Shown here piece after piece: positions 27,941 through 35,721 of a stretch of DNA of 64,000 nt. Source of the DNA: Bacillus fonticola (GTDB taxonomy: Bacteria; Bacillota; Bacilli; Bacillales; JC228); the NCBI RefSeq assembly GCF_012955605.1, contig NZ_CP052135.1:2616711-2680710 (forward strand), given 5' to 3'. Made by a program: the position numbers and the translations under genes. A model generated the notes under the pieces. It saw nothing but the letters and a program-made list of their open reading frames with translations, searched no databases and was not told the DNA's origin. Numbering within the stretch: the stretch's first letter is position 1; each line of letters starts with the position of its first letter.

Positions 27941-29086
27941 TTATTTTTCGAAAGATTTCACAATCGCATACTTCAATTGATCAACAACATCTTTCTGTTC
28001 CTCAATACCACATGATATGCGCACCATCGTCTCTGTAATTCCTAATTTCTTTTGTTCGGCTATCGGGAGAGCTCGATGACTAGCCACAGTTGGATACGAG
28101 ACTGTGGTCTCTACACCGGCCAGTGATGGAACGATGTGAATCCAGTCTAACGCCTCGAAAAAGACAGGCATATTAGCCCCCTCTTGCAGTGTTATGGTGA
28201 CGATTGCACCGTTTCCTTGAGGAGAAAGGTTACTTGGATAATATACAGTTTGCACTTCGTTCATCGTGGAAAACTCACGGGCAACAGCTTCTGCTACTGC
28301 ACACTGTTGCTTCATACGGAGGGCTAACGTTTTACTGCCACGTACTGCTAACCACGCTTCAAACGGGCTTATATTTGCCCCTAGATTCACGACCTTCTGG
28401 CGAATCTTTGATAAGTAAGGTTCGTTAGCTACAGCTACGCCTGCTGTCACATCACTATGACCGCCAATGTATTTTGTAGCAGAGTGCACTGAAATATCAA
28501 TTCCGACTTGTAAAGGGCGCACTAAATATGGAGTTGGAAATGTGTTGTCTATAATTGTAACAAGCCCACGCTCCTTTGCTAAAGAAGCTAGTTCTGCTAG
28601 ATTTTCCACCCGCAACACTGGATTTGTAACACTTTCGGAATAGAGTACCTTCGTGTTAGGACGAATAGCTGCCGCAAAAGACGCAATACCTCCCTCAACA
28701 AACGACACACTAATTCCAAACTGGGCGCACTCTTCTGCCAGCAAGTGGTAGGAGCCTCCGTACACATCACGGGCTGCAACCATGTGATCTCCTGTTTTAC
28801 AGACAGCAAGAAGACTTGCCAGGATCGCAGACATTCCAGATGAAGTAGCAATACCTCCATCCGCGCCTTCCCACTCGGCAACTCGACTCCCGAGCTCGTC
28901 TGTGTTCGGGTTACCCATGCGCGAATACAAATAGGAATGTTCTCCCGTATAATAGGATTCTAAATCAGCTAGCGAATGGAAAGTAAACACAGACGATTGA
29001 TAAATAGGCGTTGCTTTACTATGAGTTGGACGTACTACAGGCACCTTCGGATGAACGACTGCTGTTTGAAATGACGGGTTTTTCAT
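27941..29086 (-). CDS. Cys/Met-metabolism PLP enzyme (cystathionine gamma-synthase/lyase type)
   Basis: A 381-residue trans-sulfuration family enzyme with YLYSRMGNPNTDELG (52-66), SSGMSAILASL, and PLP lysine in VHSATKYIGGHSDV (K205). It contains the usual tyrosine (Y108 in DVYGGSY) and the late SLAGVETTVSYP segment that binds the substrate carboxylate. MetI-type cystathionine gamma-synthase or O-acetylhomoserine thiolyase is most likely given the S-box control; methionine gamma-lyase or cystathionine beta-lyase cannot be excluded from motifs. Its own riboswitch separates it from metY. Confidence 0.85.
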   Translation of the reverse strand: MKNPSFQTAVVHPKVPVVRPTHSKATPIYQSSVFTFHSLADLESYYTGEHSYLYSRMGNPNTDELGSRVAEWEGADGGIATSSGMSAILASLLAVCKTGDHMVAARDVYGGSYHLLAEECAQFGISVSFVEGGIASFAAAIRPNTKVLYSESVTNPVLRVENLAELASLAKERGLVTIIDNTFPTPYLVRPLQVGIDISVHSATKYIGGHSDVTAGVAVANEPYLSKIRQKVVNLGANISPFEAWLAVRGSKTLALRMKQQCAVAEAVAREFSTMNEVQTVYYPSNLSPQGNGAIVTITLQEGANMPVFFEALDWIHIVPSLAGVETTVSYPTVASHRALPIAEQKKLGITETMVRISCGIEEQKDVVDQLKYAIVKSFEK

Positions 29087-29130
29087 ATAGATTTTACTCC
29101 TTTCGTAACCAAGGACAGCTTGAATACATC

Positions 29131-29260
29131 AAAAAAGAGCCTCCTCGAAGAAGAGCCTCTCTTCCCCTCATCAATCAGGTATTGGCACCTTGCATTGCAG
29201 GTTGCCGGGCATCATTGGGCCTGTCCCTCCGCCTCTCTAGATAAGAAGTGTTCCGTATGT
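29131..29260 (-). ncRNA. SAM-I (S-box) riboswitch upstream of the PLP enzyme gene
   Basis: On the minus strand: CTTATCTAGAGAGGCGGAGG, then GACAGGCCCAATGATGCCCG, then GCAACCTGCA and GGTGCCAATACCTG. All S-box blocks are present. The expression platform ends in GAGGCTCTTCTTCGAGGAGG-type stem and six T (29131-29163). Confidence 0.95.
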
Positions 29261-29276
29261 GATTGAATTAAGTTGA

Positions 29277-29305
29277 AGTATACTAGAGTACCCTGTCCAT
29301 GTAAA
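29277..29305 (-). promoter_or_regulatory. Sigma-A promoter of the second riboswitch transcript
   Basis: TTTACA (29300-29305) and TATACT (29277-29282) on the minus strand with a 17-base spacer. Confidence 0.8.
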
Positions 29306-29509
29306 GTGCGATAGTGAAATTTATCTACGATGATAAGCTGCGTTCGAGTGTCTCCCCCCTGAACCAAAGTGGTTAAGTATGATGAAGGATTACAGTCGTA
29401 GGTCAAGGGCGCAAGATGAGTACTGTCCATCTTCATGATCATGGGTGAAGGTCTGATATTCATAGGCGACGATCCAAAGTTCAAACAGCATTTACATCAA
29501 CCATTAAAC
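29306..29509. other. Intergenic region, nothing recognised
   Basis: About 200 bases between the riboswitch promoter and the terminator of the M23 gene. Only short overlapping frames without ribosome sites are seen. Confidence 0.5.
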
Positions 29510-29557
29510 AAAAAAGTACACCTACTCACTAGAATCATAGCTAGTAGGTGTACTTAT
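29510..29557 (-). terminator. Terminator after the M23 peptidase gene
   Basis: Minus strand stem AGTACACCTACT/AGTGAGTAGGTGTACT region followed by TTTTTT. Confidence 0.85.
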
Positions 29558-29605
29558 TAATGCGTCTTGCTAAAATACCACGTATTACGTGAAGTTCTGT
29601 CTCCA

Positions 29606-30865
29606 CTAGAAGATGCCATACTTCCTCGGGTCTACTGCATTATCTTTTCCAGGTGTCCACGGACCTTCGTGTAGCTCGAAATGTAAGTGTTGTCCGAAAG
29701 AAAGACCCGAGTTCCCCATGATACCAACTTGCTGCCCTTTCGCAACAGTTTGTCCTTGAACTACACTACGAGAACGCATATGGGCGTAGACGGTCGTATA
29801 CTGCTTCCCATCTATATTATGGGAAATAAACACAACTTCTCCATAACTTGATGAATAGTACGAACGAATGACCACTCCATCAGCGGCTGCTACGATCGGG
29901 ACAGTACCTCCTTTGGCAATATCTAGACCGTAGTGAACATCTCCCCCGCGCGGACCAAATCCAGAAGTGATGACCCCTTGTGTTGGGTTAGTAAAATTAC
30001 CAGATGACACGGCAGGGAAACTGCTTGCGCTGCCGGTACTCGCCTGTTGTTGCTGCTGGCGACGTGCTTCTTCTAGTCGATCTTTCTCTAAACGAATCGC
30101 TTTATTTTGTGCGGCTTCTTGGGCTGCAAGCATCGCTTCTTCTTCTTCCATACTCATTACTTCCGTCTCAATCTTCTTCTCTTGAAGTTCCAGTGACTGA
30201 ATCAGTTCATCTTTTTGTTGTTTCTGACTAGCTAGGCTAGCTTGTGCACTTTCTAAGTCTTTTTTGAGTGCTTCTAGCTCCACTAACTGATTTTCTTGTT
30301 CTGTTTGAAGACTTTCTAATTGCGCTTTATCTGCCTTGTGTTGTTCGACAATCTCTTGATCGGCGTCCAGCATAATAGAGACAGCAGACACCCGATTGAC
30401 AAAGTCATTGAAGCTACTTGCGCCAAGTATTACATCTATGTAACTGATGATTCCGCCAGTTTGTTGGTAAGAGCGGGCTCTATCTTTTAGCAATTCACTT
30501 CTCGTTTCAATTCTCTTTTGAACCACCGAGATTTCTTCTTTTAATCGAGTGAGGTCTTTATTCGTTGCTTGAATTTCTCTGTCTTTTTCATTGAGTTGTT
30601 CATTCGTTTCAGAAATTTGGATGTCAAGTTGTTTCATTTCTTCAAAAACAGCTTCTTGCTCTTTTTGCAGACTCGCAATCTCGCTATTTTTCGCCTCAAT
30701 ATTTTCCTGTACATCCGAACGTTCCTCTTGGATTTCCTCACGCTCTTGTTCAAGAGTACCTAGTTCATCTGCTTGGACAAGGTTTAAGGGGGTTGTTGTC
30801 AGGGTACCTGTTACAATAAGTGTTATGACTATTAGGGGGATGAAAAACATCCGTCTCCAATTCAA
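29606..30865 (-). CDS. Secreted M23 murein hydrolase with N-terminal coiled coil (EnvC/PcsB-like)
   Basis: A 419-residue exported protein: signal peptide (about 1-33), long coiled coil (about 35-265, rich in E, Q, L and K heptads), a Q/S-rich linker, and an M23 LytM domain with zinc ligands in HYGLD (311-315) and HLHFE (393-397). Such proteins cut cell-wall peptides under control of FtsEX. ftsX starts just upstream, which fits. The start is TTG behind GAGGAGAGA; the ATG at 30850 is an alternative. Both M23 motifs are intact, so it is probably an active enzyme, unlike EnvC activators. In B. subtilis the FtsEX partner is CwlO, a different fold, so this is a paralogous solution. Confidence 0.9.
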   Translation of the reverse strand: MNWRRMFFIPLIVITLIVTGTLTTTPLNLVQADELGTLEQEREEIQEERSDVQENIEAKNSEIASLQKEQEAVFEEMKQLDIQISETNEQLNEKDREIQATNKDLTRLKEEISVVQKRIETRSELLKDRARSYQQTGGIISYIDVILGASSFNDFVNRVSAVSIMLDADQEIVEQHKADKAQLESLQTEQENQLVELEALKKDLESAQASLASQKQQKDELIQSLELQEKKIETEVMSMEEEEAMLAAQEAAQNKAIRLEKDRLEEARRQQQQQASTGSASSFPAVSSGNFTNPTQGVITSGFGPRGGDVHYGLDIAKGGTVPIVAAADGVVIRSYYSSSYGEVVFISHNIDGKQYTTVYAHMRSRSVVQGQTVAKGQQVGIMGNSGLSFGQHLHFELHEGPWTPGKDNAVDPRKYGIF

Positions 30866-30984
30866 AACAATCTCTCCTCTCCGTACGATCTGGTTACAGC
30901 TTGTCTATGTATATGGCATACACGCAGACGCTTCTAATTGTGCGCCAACAACCAACCCGTTGGCGCACTAGAGAGGCATCTCCT

Positions 30985-31881
30985 TTACACTTTCAAAAAC
31001 TTACGAATGCTCATTACGCTTCCCCACACGCCAATAATCGCTCCTAAACTAGCAAGCAGTAAAGATACTTGGATGAGGAACGGACTAACCGGGAGCAATT
31101 CTATAAAACCGCCTTGTATTCGTGGGGATAGCCAATTGTATAGCGCGTCATAGCCGAGTACGATACTAAGAATGGGTACTAGACTTCCGAGAAAGCCTAG
31201 TAACAATCCTTCAAGAAAGAACGGCCAGCGAATAAAGGTGTTCGTTGCACCAACGAGTCTCATAATCTCAATTTCTTGAGAACGAGCAATGATCGTAATT
31301 TTAATTGTGTTTGAGATTAGGAACATAGCAGTGAACAATAGACCAACGATCAAAACGATCCCGACATTACGACTTGTATTAATCACAGAAAAGAGTCGTT
31401 CGACTTTTTCATCTCCATATCGTGCTTCTTGTACGTAGTCAAGCTCACTAATTCTGTTCGCTACTGCTTGTGTGTTTTGTGGATCCTCCGCTTTAACAAC
31501 CAAGACATCGTATAGCGGGTTGTCTTGTTCAAATAGTTCAAACAACACATCTCCATCTGCTCCTAAACTATTAGAGTACTGCTCTAGCTGCTCAGCTTTA
31601 GACGAAAACTCTACGGACTTGACACCTGACAGCCGTTCAATTGTTTGCTGAAGGTTGTCAATTTCAGTCTGTTCTGTGTCAAGGGCGATGAACACGCTGA
31701 CTTCCACATCTTCTTCTAAGCTCTTACTAAACTCGTTTAAATTCAGCATAATAACGACAAAAACGCCGACAAGAAGCAAGGTGACTGTTACTGCACTAAT
31801 GGATGCAAACGTCATCCAACCATTCCGTGCCAGATTTTTAAAACTTTCCTTGCCATGTCTTCCGAGGGTGCTAAGCTTCAT
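30985..31881 (-). CDS. ftsX: Cell-division ABC transporter permease FtsX
   Basis: FtsX is the membrane part of FtsEX, which gates peptidoglycan hydrolases. The 298-residue protein starts MKLSTLGRHGKESFKNLARNG, has four transmembrane helices (first about 24-46) and the extracellular domain (about 50-165), and ends in SIRKFLKV. ATG at 31881 overlaps the ftsE end by 11 bases; the longer frame to 31941 lies inside ftsE. The downstream coiled-coil M23 protein is a likely partner. Confidence 0.95.
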   Translation of the reverse strand: MKLSTLGRHGKESFKNLARNGWMTFASISAVTVTLLLVGVFVVIMLNLNEFSKSLEEDVEVSVFIALDTEQTEIDNLQQTIERLSGVKSVEFSSKAEQLEQYSNSLGADGDVLFELFEQDNPLYDVLVVKAEDPQNTQAVANRISELDYVQEARYGDEKVERLFSVINTSRNVGIVLIVGLLFTAMFLISNTIKITIIARSQEIEIMRLVGATNTFIRWPFFLEGLLLGFLGSLVPILSIVLGYDALYNWLSPRIQGGFIELLPVSPFLIQVSLLLASLGAIIGVWGSVMSIRKFLKV

Positions 31882-32557
31882 AGCCGTAATCCCCCCGTTC
31901 ATGGTCACGCACAATTTTGCCGTTTTCGATCGCAATGACACGGCGCTTTAACGTGTTCACAATGTCTTTATTGTGCGTTGCCATCACGATGGTTGTCCCT
32001 CTTGTATTGATTTCCTCAAAAATTTTCATGATTTCCCAAGATGTGTCTGGATCTAAATTTCCTGTAGGTTCATCTGCAATAACCACTTTGGGCGCATTCA
32101 CGATGGACCGTGCTATCGACACACGCTGCTGTTCGCCACCTGAAAGCTCAGACGGAATCATTCGTGCTTTATGCTTTAACTGCACTAAATCCAGCACTTC
32201 CATTACCCGTTTCTTGATCACTTTCGGATGTTCTTCAATCACTTCAAGAGCATAGGCAACATTTTCAAATACCGTCAGCTTCGGAAGCAACTTAAAGTCT
32301 TGGAACACGACCCCGATATTCCTTCGAAAAAGTGGCACTCGTTTGTTCCGTAGCTTTGACAAATTAAAACCGTTGACGACAATGGTGCCTTTCGAGGGTC
32401 GCTCTTCTCGATACATCATTTTAATAAACGTTGACTTTCCGGCCCCACTAGGACCTACGACATAGACAAATTCTCCTTGTTCGATGCGCACTTGGATGCC
32501 ATTGACTGCAATAACACCATTTTTATATTTTTTGTACACATCTTGCATTTCAATCAT
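31871..32557 (-). CDS. ftsE: Cell-division ATP-binding protein FtsE
   Basis: The 228-residue ATPase has Walker A VGPSGAGKSTF, signature LSGGEQQRVSIARS, and Walker B VVIADEPTGNLD. ATG at 32557 is 6 bases from AGGTGA; a TTG two codons earlier is less likely. It precedes and overlaps ftsX. In Bacillus cccB lies just upstream, as here, but here an 860-base tandem array lies between them. Confidence 0.95.
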   Translation of the reverse strand: MIEMQDVYKKYKNGVIAVNGIQVRIEQGEFVYVVGPSGAGKSTFIKMMYREERPSKGTIVVNGFNLSKLRNKRVPLFRRNIGVVFQDFKLLPKLTVFENVAYALEVIEEHPKVIKKRVMEVLDLVQLKHKARMIPSELSGGEQQRVSIARSIVNAPKVVIADEPTGNLDPDTSWEIMKIFEEINTRGTTIVMATHNKDIVNTLKRRVIAIENGKIVRDHERGDYGYEA

Positions 32558-32816
32558 GTACAATCACCTATTCTTATGGGGTCTGATTTCTTATGTGTAG
32601 TACAGGGTCGTCCATATATATATATATTTCTTTAAATTCGACAAACTTCGATATTCTTCCCTAAAATATCCAAATCATCTACACTCTTTTTTTAGTATAC
32701 CATCACATCTAGTACAAAACCCGACAAAAATTATTACAGTTTCTTTTCAGTGTGTAAAATTCGACATTTTTCTTTGCGAAATAAACACTTATTTCTACAT
32801 AGGAATATTTGCCCAT
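32558..32816. other. AT-rich region upstream of ftsE
   Basis: About 260 bases, strongly AT-rich, including a TATATATATA run near 32615. It should hold the ftsE promoter; no gene or known RNA is seen. Confidence 0.5.
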
Positions 32817-32851
32817 AAAAAAAAGACTAGAGGGTTGCACACTCTCTAGCC
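32817..32851 (-). terminator. Terminator at the far end of tandem array 1
   Basis: On the minus strand GGCTAGAG pairs with CTCTAGTC, followed by eight T. Because it lies beyond array 1, a transcript from cccB would contain the whole array before ending here. Confidence 0.8.
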
Positions 32852-33712
32852 TGATCGCGGATATCGGCTCCTGACCGCGGATATATTCCTCTGATCGCGG
32901 ATATATTTCCCTGTTCGCGGATATCGGCTCCTGTTCGCGGATATCTGCCTCTGACCGCGGATATATCCCTCTGATCGCGGATATATCCCTCTGATCGCGG
33001 ATATATTCCTCTGATCGCGGATATATCCCTCTGATCGCGGATATCTGCCTCTGACCGCGGATATATCCCTCTGATCGCGGATATATCCCTCTGATCGCGG
33101 ATATATCCCTCTGATCGCGGATATATTCCTCTGATCGCGGATATATTCCTCTGATCGCGGATATATCCCTCTGATCGCGGATATATTCCTCTGATCGCGG
33201 ATATATTCCTCTGATCGCGGATATATTCCTCTGATCGCGGATATATCCCTCTGATCGCGGATATATTCCTCTGATCGCGGATATATTTCCCTGTTCGCGG
33301 ATATCGGCTCCTGTTCGCGGATATCTGCCTCTGACCGCGGATATATCCCTCTGATCGCGGATATCGGCTCCTGTTCGCGGATATCTGCCTCTGATCGCGG
33401 ATATATTCCTCTGATCGCGGATATATTTCCCTGTTCGCGGATATCGGCTCCTGTTCGCGGATATCTGCCTCTGACCGCGGATATATTCCTCTGATCGCGG
33501 ATATATTCCCCTGTTCGCGGATATCTGCCTCTGACCGCGGATATATCCCTCTGATCGCGGATATATCCCTCTGATCGCGGATATATTCCTCTGATCGCGG
33601 ATATATTCCTCTAATCGCGGATATATCCCTCTGATCGCGGATATATTTCCCTGATCGCGGATATCGGCTCCTGTTCGCGGATATCGGCTCCTGATCGCGG
33701 ATATCTGCCTCT
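32851..33712. repeat. Tandem array 1: 43 units of 20 bp
   Basis: Each unit has a 14-base core CTGATCGCGGATAT and a 6-base variable part. The core varies mainly at two positions (GATCG, GACCG, GTTCG). The variable part is one of a few types (ATTCCT, ATCCCT, ATTTCC, CGGCTC, CTGCCT). Units start at 32851 and recur every 20 bases to 33691 with no insertion or deletion. A higher-order block (ATTTCC, then CGGCTC, then CTGCCT types) recurs near 32900, 33285 and 33425. It lies between the cccB stop and a terminator. No coding signals. Confidence 0.95.
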
Positions 33713-33721
33713 ACCGAATCA

Positions 33722-34060
33722 TTACTTCATTCCTGCGAGCCACTGCACAACATTGTCCAAATCGCCGCCCTCAATTAGCCCTGGTGGCATTCCACCTCGA
33801 CCATTTTCAATAATATTTCGTATCTCATCCTCGGAATATTTCCCTCCAACTTTTTGAAGGTTAGGTCCAGAAACACCCGCTAGGTTTTCACCGTGACATT
33901 GAATACAATTCCCCCCATACACTTCTTCAGCCGCATTTGCCACCTCTTTGGGGGCACTACTTTCGACCGTTGCATCCCCGTTCCCCGCTTCTTCAACTCC
34001 ACCACACGCTGTTACTGTTAAGAGGGCACCGAACGTAAGTAACCACAACCGCTTATTCAT
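33722..34060 (-). CDS. cccB: Cytochrome c-551 lipoprotein CccB
   Basis: A 112-residue membrane-anchored small cytochrome c. The lipobox LTVTACGG gives the lipidated Cys19; the heme site is CIQCH (52-56) and the axial Met is in GGMPPG (M91). It carries electrons on the outer face of the membrane. In B. subtilis cccB lies between prfB and ftsE, as here. Its stop is only about 10 bases from tandem array 1. Confidence 0.95.
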   Translation of the reverse strand: MNKRLWLLTFGALLTVTACGGVEEAGNGDATVESSAPKEVANAAEEVYGGNCIQCHGENLAGVSGPNLQKVGGKYSEDEIRNIIENGRGGMPPGLIEGGDLDNVVQWLAGMK

Positions 34061-34356
34061 TATAGTACCTCCAATTCAAATCTATTAAACAGATGTGCGC
34101 CCTGCATCTAGCCTCCCGAAGCATCTGTTACGCTCACAAAAGATTACGTATCCACCTTTCCCACAAATTCTCTCACCTTCTGAAAACACAGTCTGATAAA
34201 CAACACAAGATTGAGTCGGGCGAATACCACCTGTATAGCCACTATACGTCTGTAATTTTGTCACATCGCGGTCCATTTTATGCAAAATCCTCCCGGGATC
34301 TCTGCTTCGTGGTTCGGATTATAGCGCTAAGCACCGACTCTCCGCATTCCTAAAAT
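34061..34356. other. Intergenic region between prfB terminator and cccB
   Basis: About 300 bases with no supported gene; short frames here lack ribosome sites. It should hold the cccB promoter. Confidence 0.5.
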
Positions 34357-34385
34357 AAAAAAATCACAGCTATTATAGCTGTGAC
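34357..34385 (-). terminator. Terminator overlapping the prfB stop
   Basis: TCACAGCTA/TAGCTGTGA stem with a very short loop, then seven T on the minus strand; the stem includes the stop codon. Confidence 0.85.
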
Positions 34386-35471
34386 CGTAAGTAAGCATCT
34401 ATGAAGGAATTTAGCTCTCCATCCATAACGGCTTGTACATTTCCCATTTCGGTATTCGTTCGGTGGTCTTTCACCATGGAATACGGGTGGAAGACGTAAG
34501 AGCGGATTTGGCTTCCCCAGCCAATTTCCTTTTGTTCTCCGCGAATTTCAGCCAGCTCTTTTGCTTGTTCCTCAATTCTAAGTTGATATAACTTCCCTTT
34601 AAGCATCTTCATCGCTTTTTCCCGGTTTTTAATTTGTGAACGTTCAGATTGGCACGTCACCACAACACCAGTAGGTACGTGTGTAATACGCACAGCAGAA
34701 TCGGTCGTATTGATATGCTGTCCACCTGCCCCACTCGAGCGATACGTATCTATTTTCAAATCTTCAGTTCGTATATCGATTTCAATTTCCTCATCGAACT
34801 CCGGCATTACATCGCAGGAAACAAAAGAAGTGTGTCGTCTCCCAGAAGCATCGAAAGGGGAAATACGGACGAGCCTATGAACACCTTTTTCTGCTTTTAA
34901 ATATCCATACGCGTTATGCCCCTTGATCAACAAAGTGACGCTTTTAATTCCAGCTTCATCCCCAGCTAAGTAGTCTAGCGTTTCCACTTTGTACCCTTTT
35001 TTTTCAGCCCAGCGTGTGTACATCCGAAGTAGCATCGAGCCCCAATCTTGTGACTCTGTTCCACCAGCTCCAGGATGTAATTCGATAATGGCATTGTTTT
35101 GATCATGGGGCTCACTTAACAGAACTTGCAACTCGTAATCGTTAACCTTTGCAAGTAACTCCGTTAATTCGCTTTCAAGCTCTTCTCGAAGCTCTATGTC
35201 GTCCTCTTCTTTCACAAGTTCATAGGTTACCTCGAGGTTTTCGTGTGCTTCCGCCATTAAATGAAACTCATCGACGAGTTCTTTTAAGCCATTTGATTCG
35301 TTAATGATTGTTTGCGCTGCCTGTTGATCGTCCCAAAAATCAGGTTGCACCATAATATCCTCAATCTCTGCAATACGCGCCTCTTTTACATCTAAGTCAA
35401 AGAGACCCCCTGAAGTCCGCTAATCGGTTAGCTGTTTTTTCGAGTTCATGCTTTATAACTGAAAGTTCCAT
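34373..35471 (-). CDS. prfB: Peptide chain release factor 2 (programmed +1 frameshift)
   Basis: RF2 ends translation at UGA and UAA. The gene is read in two frames. The first starts at ATG 35471 ([20 protein letters not shown]) and meets TGA at 35397-35399 in CTTTGAC. A Shine-Dalgarno-like AGGGGG (35406-35411) lies just before it. A +1 shift there joins the main frame, which holds the GGQ motif ([12 protein letters not shown]) and the RF2-type recognition segment. The total is about 350 residues. Low RF2 favours the shift, giving autoregulation. Confidence 0.97.
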
Positions 35472-35545
35472 ATCAGTTCACCTCAACTGTTTGTTTGCTC
35501 ACAGGTCATCTTATCATGTAGTGAGCGCTTCCGCTAATACTCTCC

Positions 35546-35580
35546 AAAAAAAGGTTGCATCTGAATGTCAGACACAACCC
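35546..35580 (-). terminator. Terminator downstream of secA
   Basis: On the minus strand GGTTGTGTCTGA pairs imperfectly with CAGATGCAACC, followed by seven T. Confidence 0.75.
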
Positions 35581-35721
35581 GCTTCCGCTTTTCGTCTGTC
35601 CAGCTCCAGGCGTTAGGGGACCGCACGTCGTTTCATCCCCTCCGTGAAAGTTAAAGTACAACTTTCTCTCCGGTGCTAAGACGAGTGGGTTCCCCTAGGC
35701 AAACGCCTTCCGCTTTTCGTT
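35580..35721. repeat. Bacillaceae-type inverted repeat between prfB and secA
   Basis: The ends are inverted-compatible GC-rich blocks: CTTCCGCTTTTCGTCTGTCC with AGCTCCAGGCGTTAGGGGA at one side, and TCCCCTAGGCAAACGCC then TTCCGCTTTTCG at the other. The AGCTCCAGGCG...CAAACGCCTTxCGCTTTTC pattern is a dispersed repeat I recognise from Bacillaceae genomes; mobility and function are unknown. It sits between the secA stop and the secA terminator. Confidence 0.6.

Noticed and set aside
32851..33712. CRISPR array
   Set aside because: Spacers are only 6 bases and drawn from a few types; no cas genes lie near arrays 1, 2 or 3.
34085..34353. Small frames between cccB and prfB on both strands
   Set aside because: They lack ribosome sites and recognisable domains, and the sequence is promoter-like.
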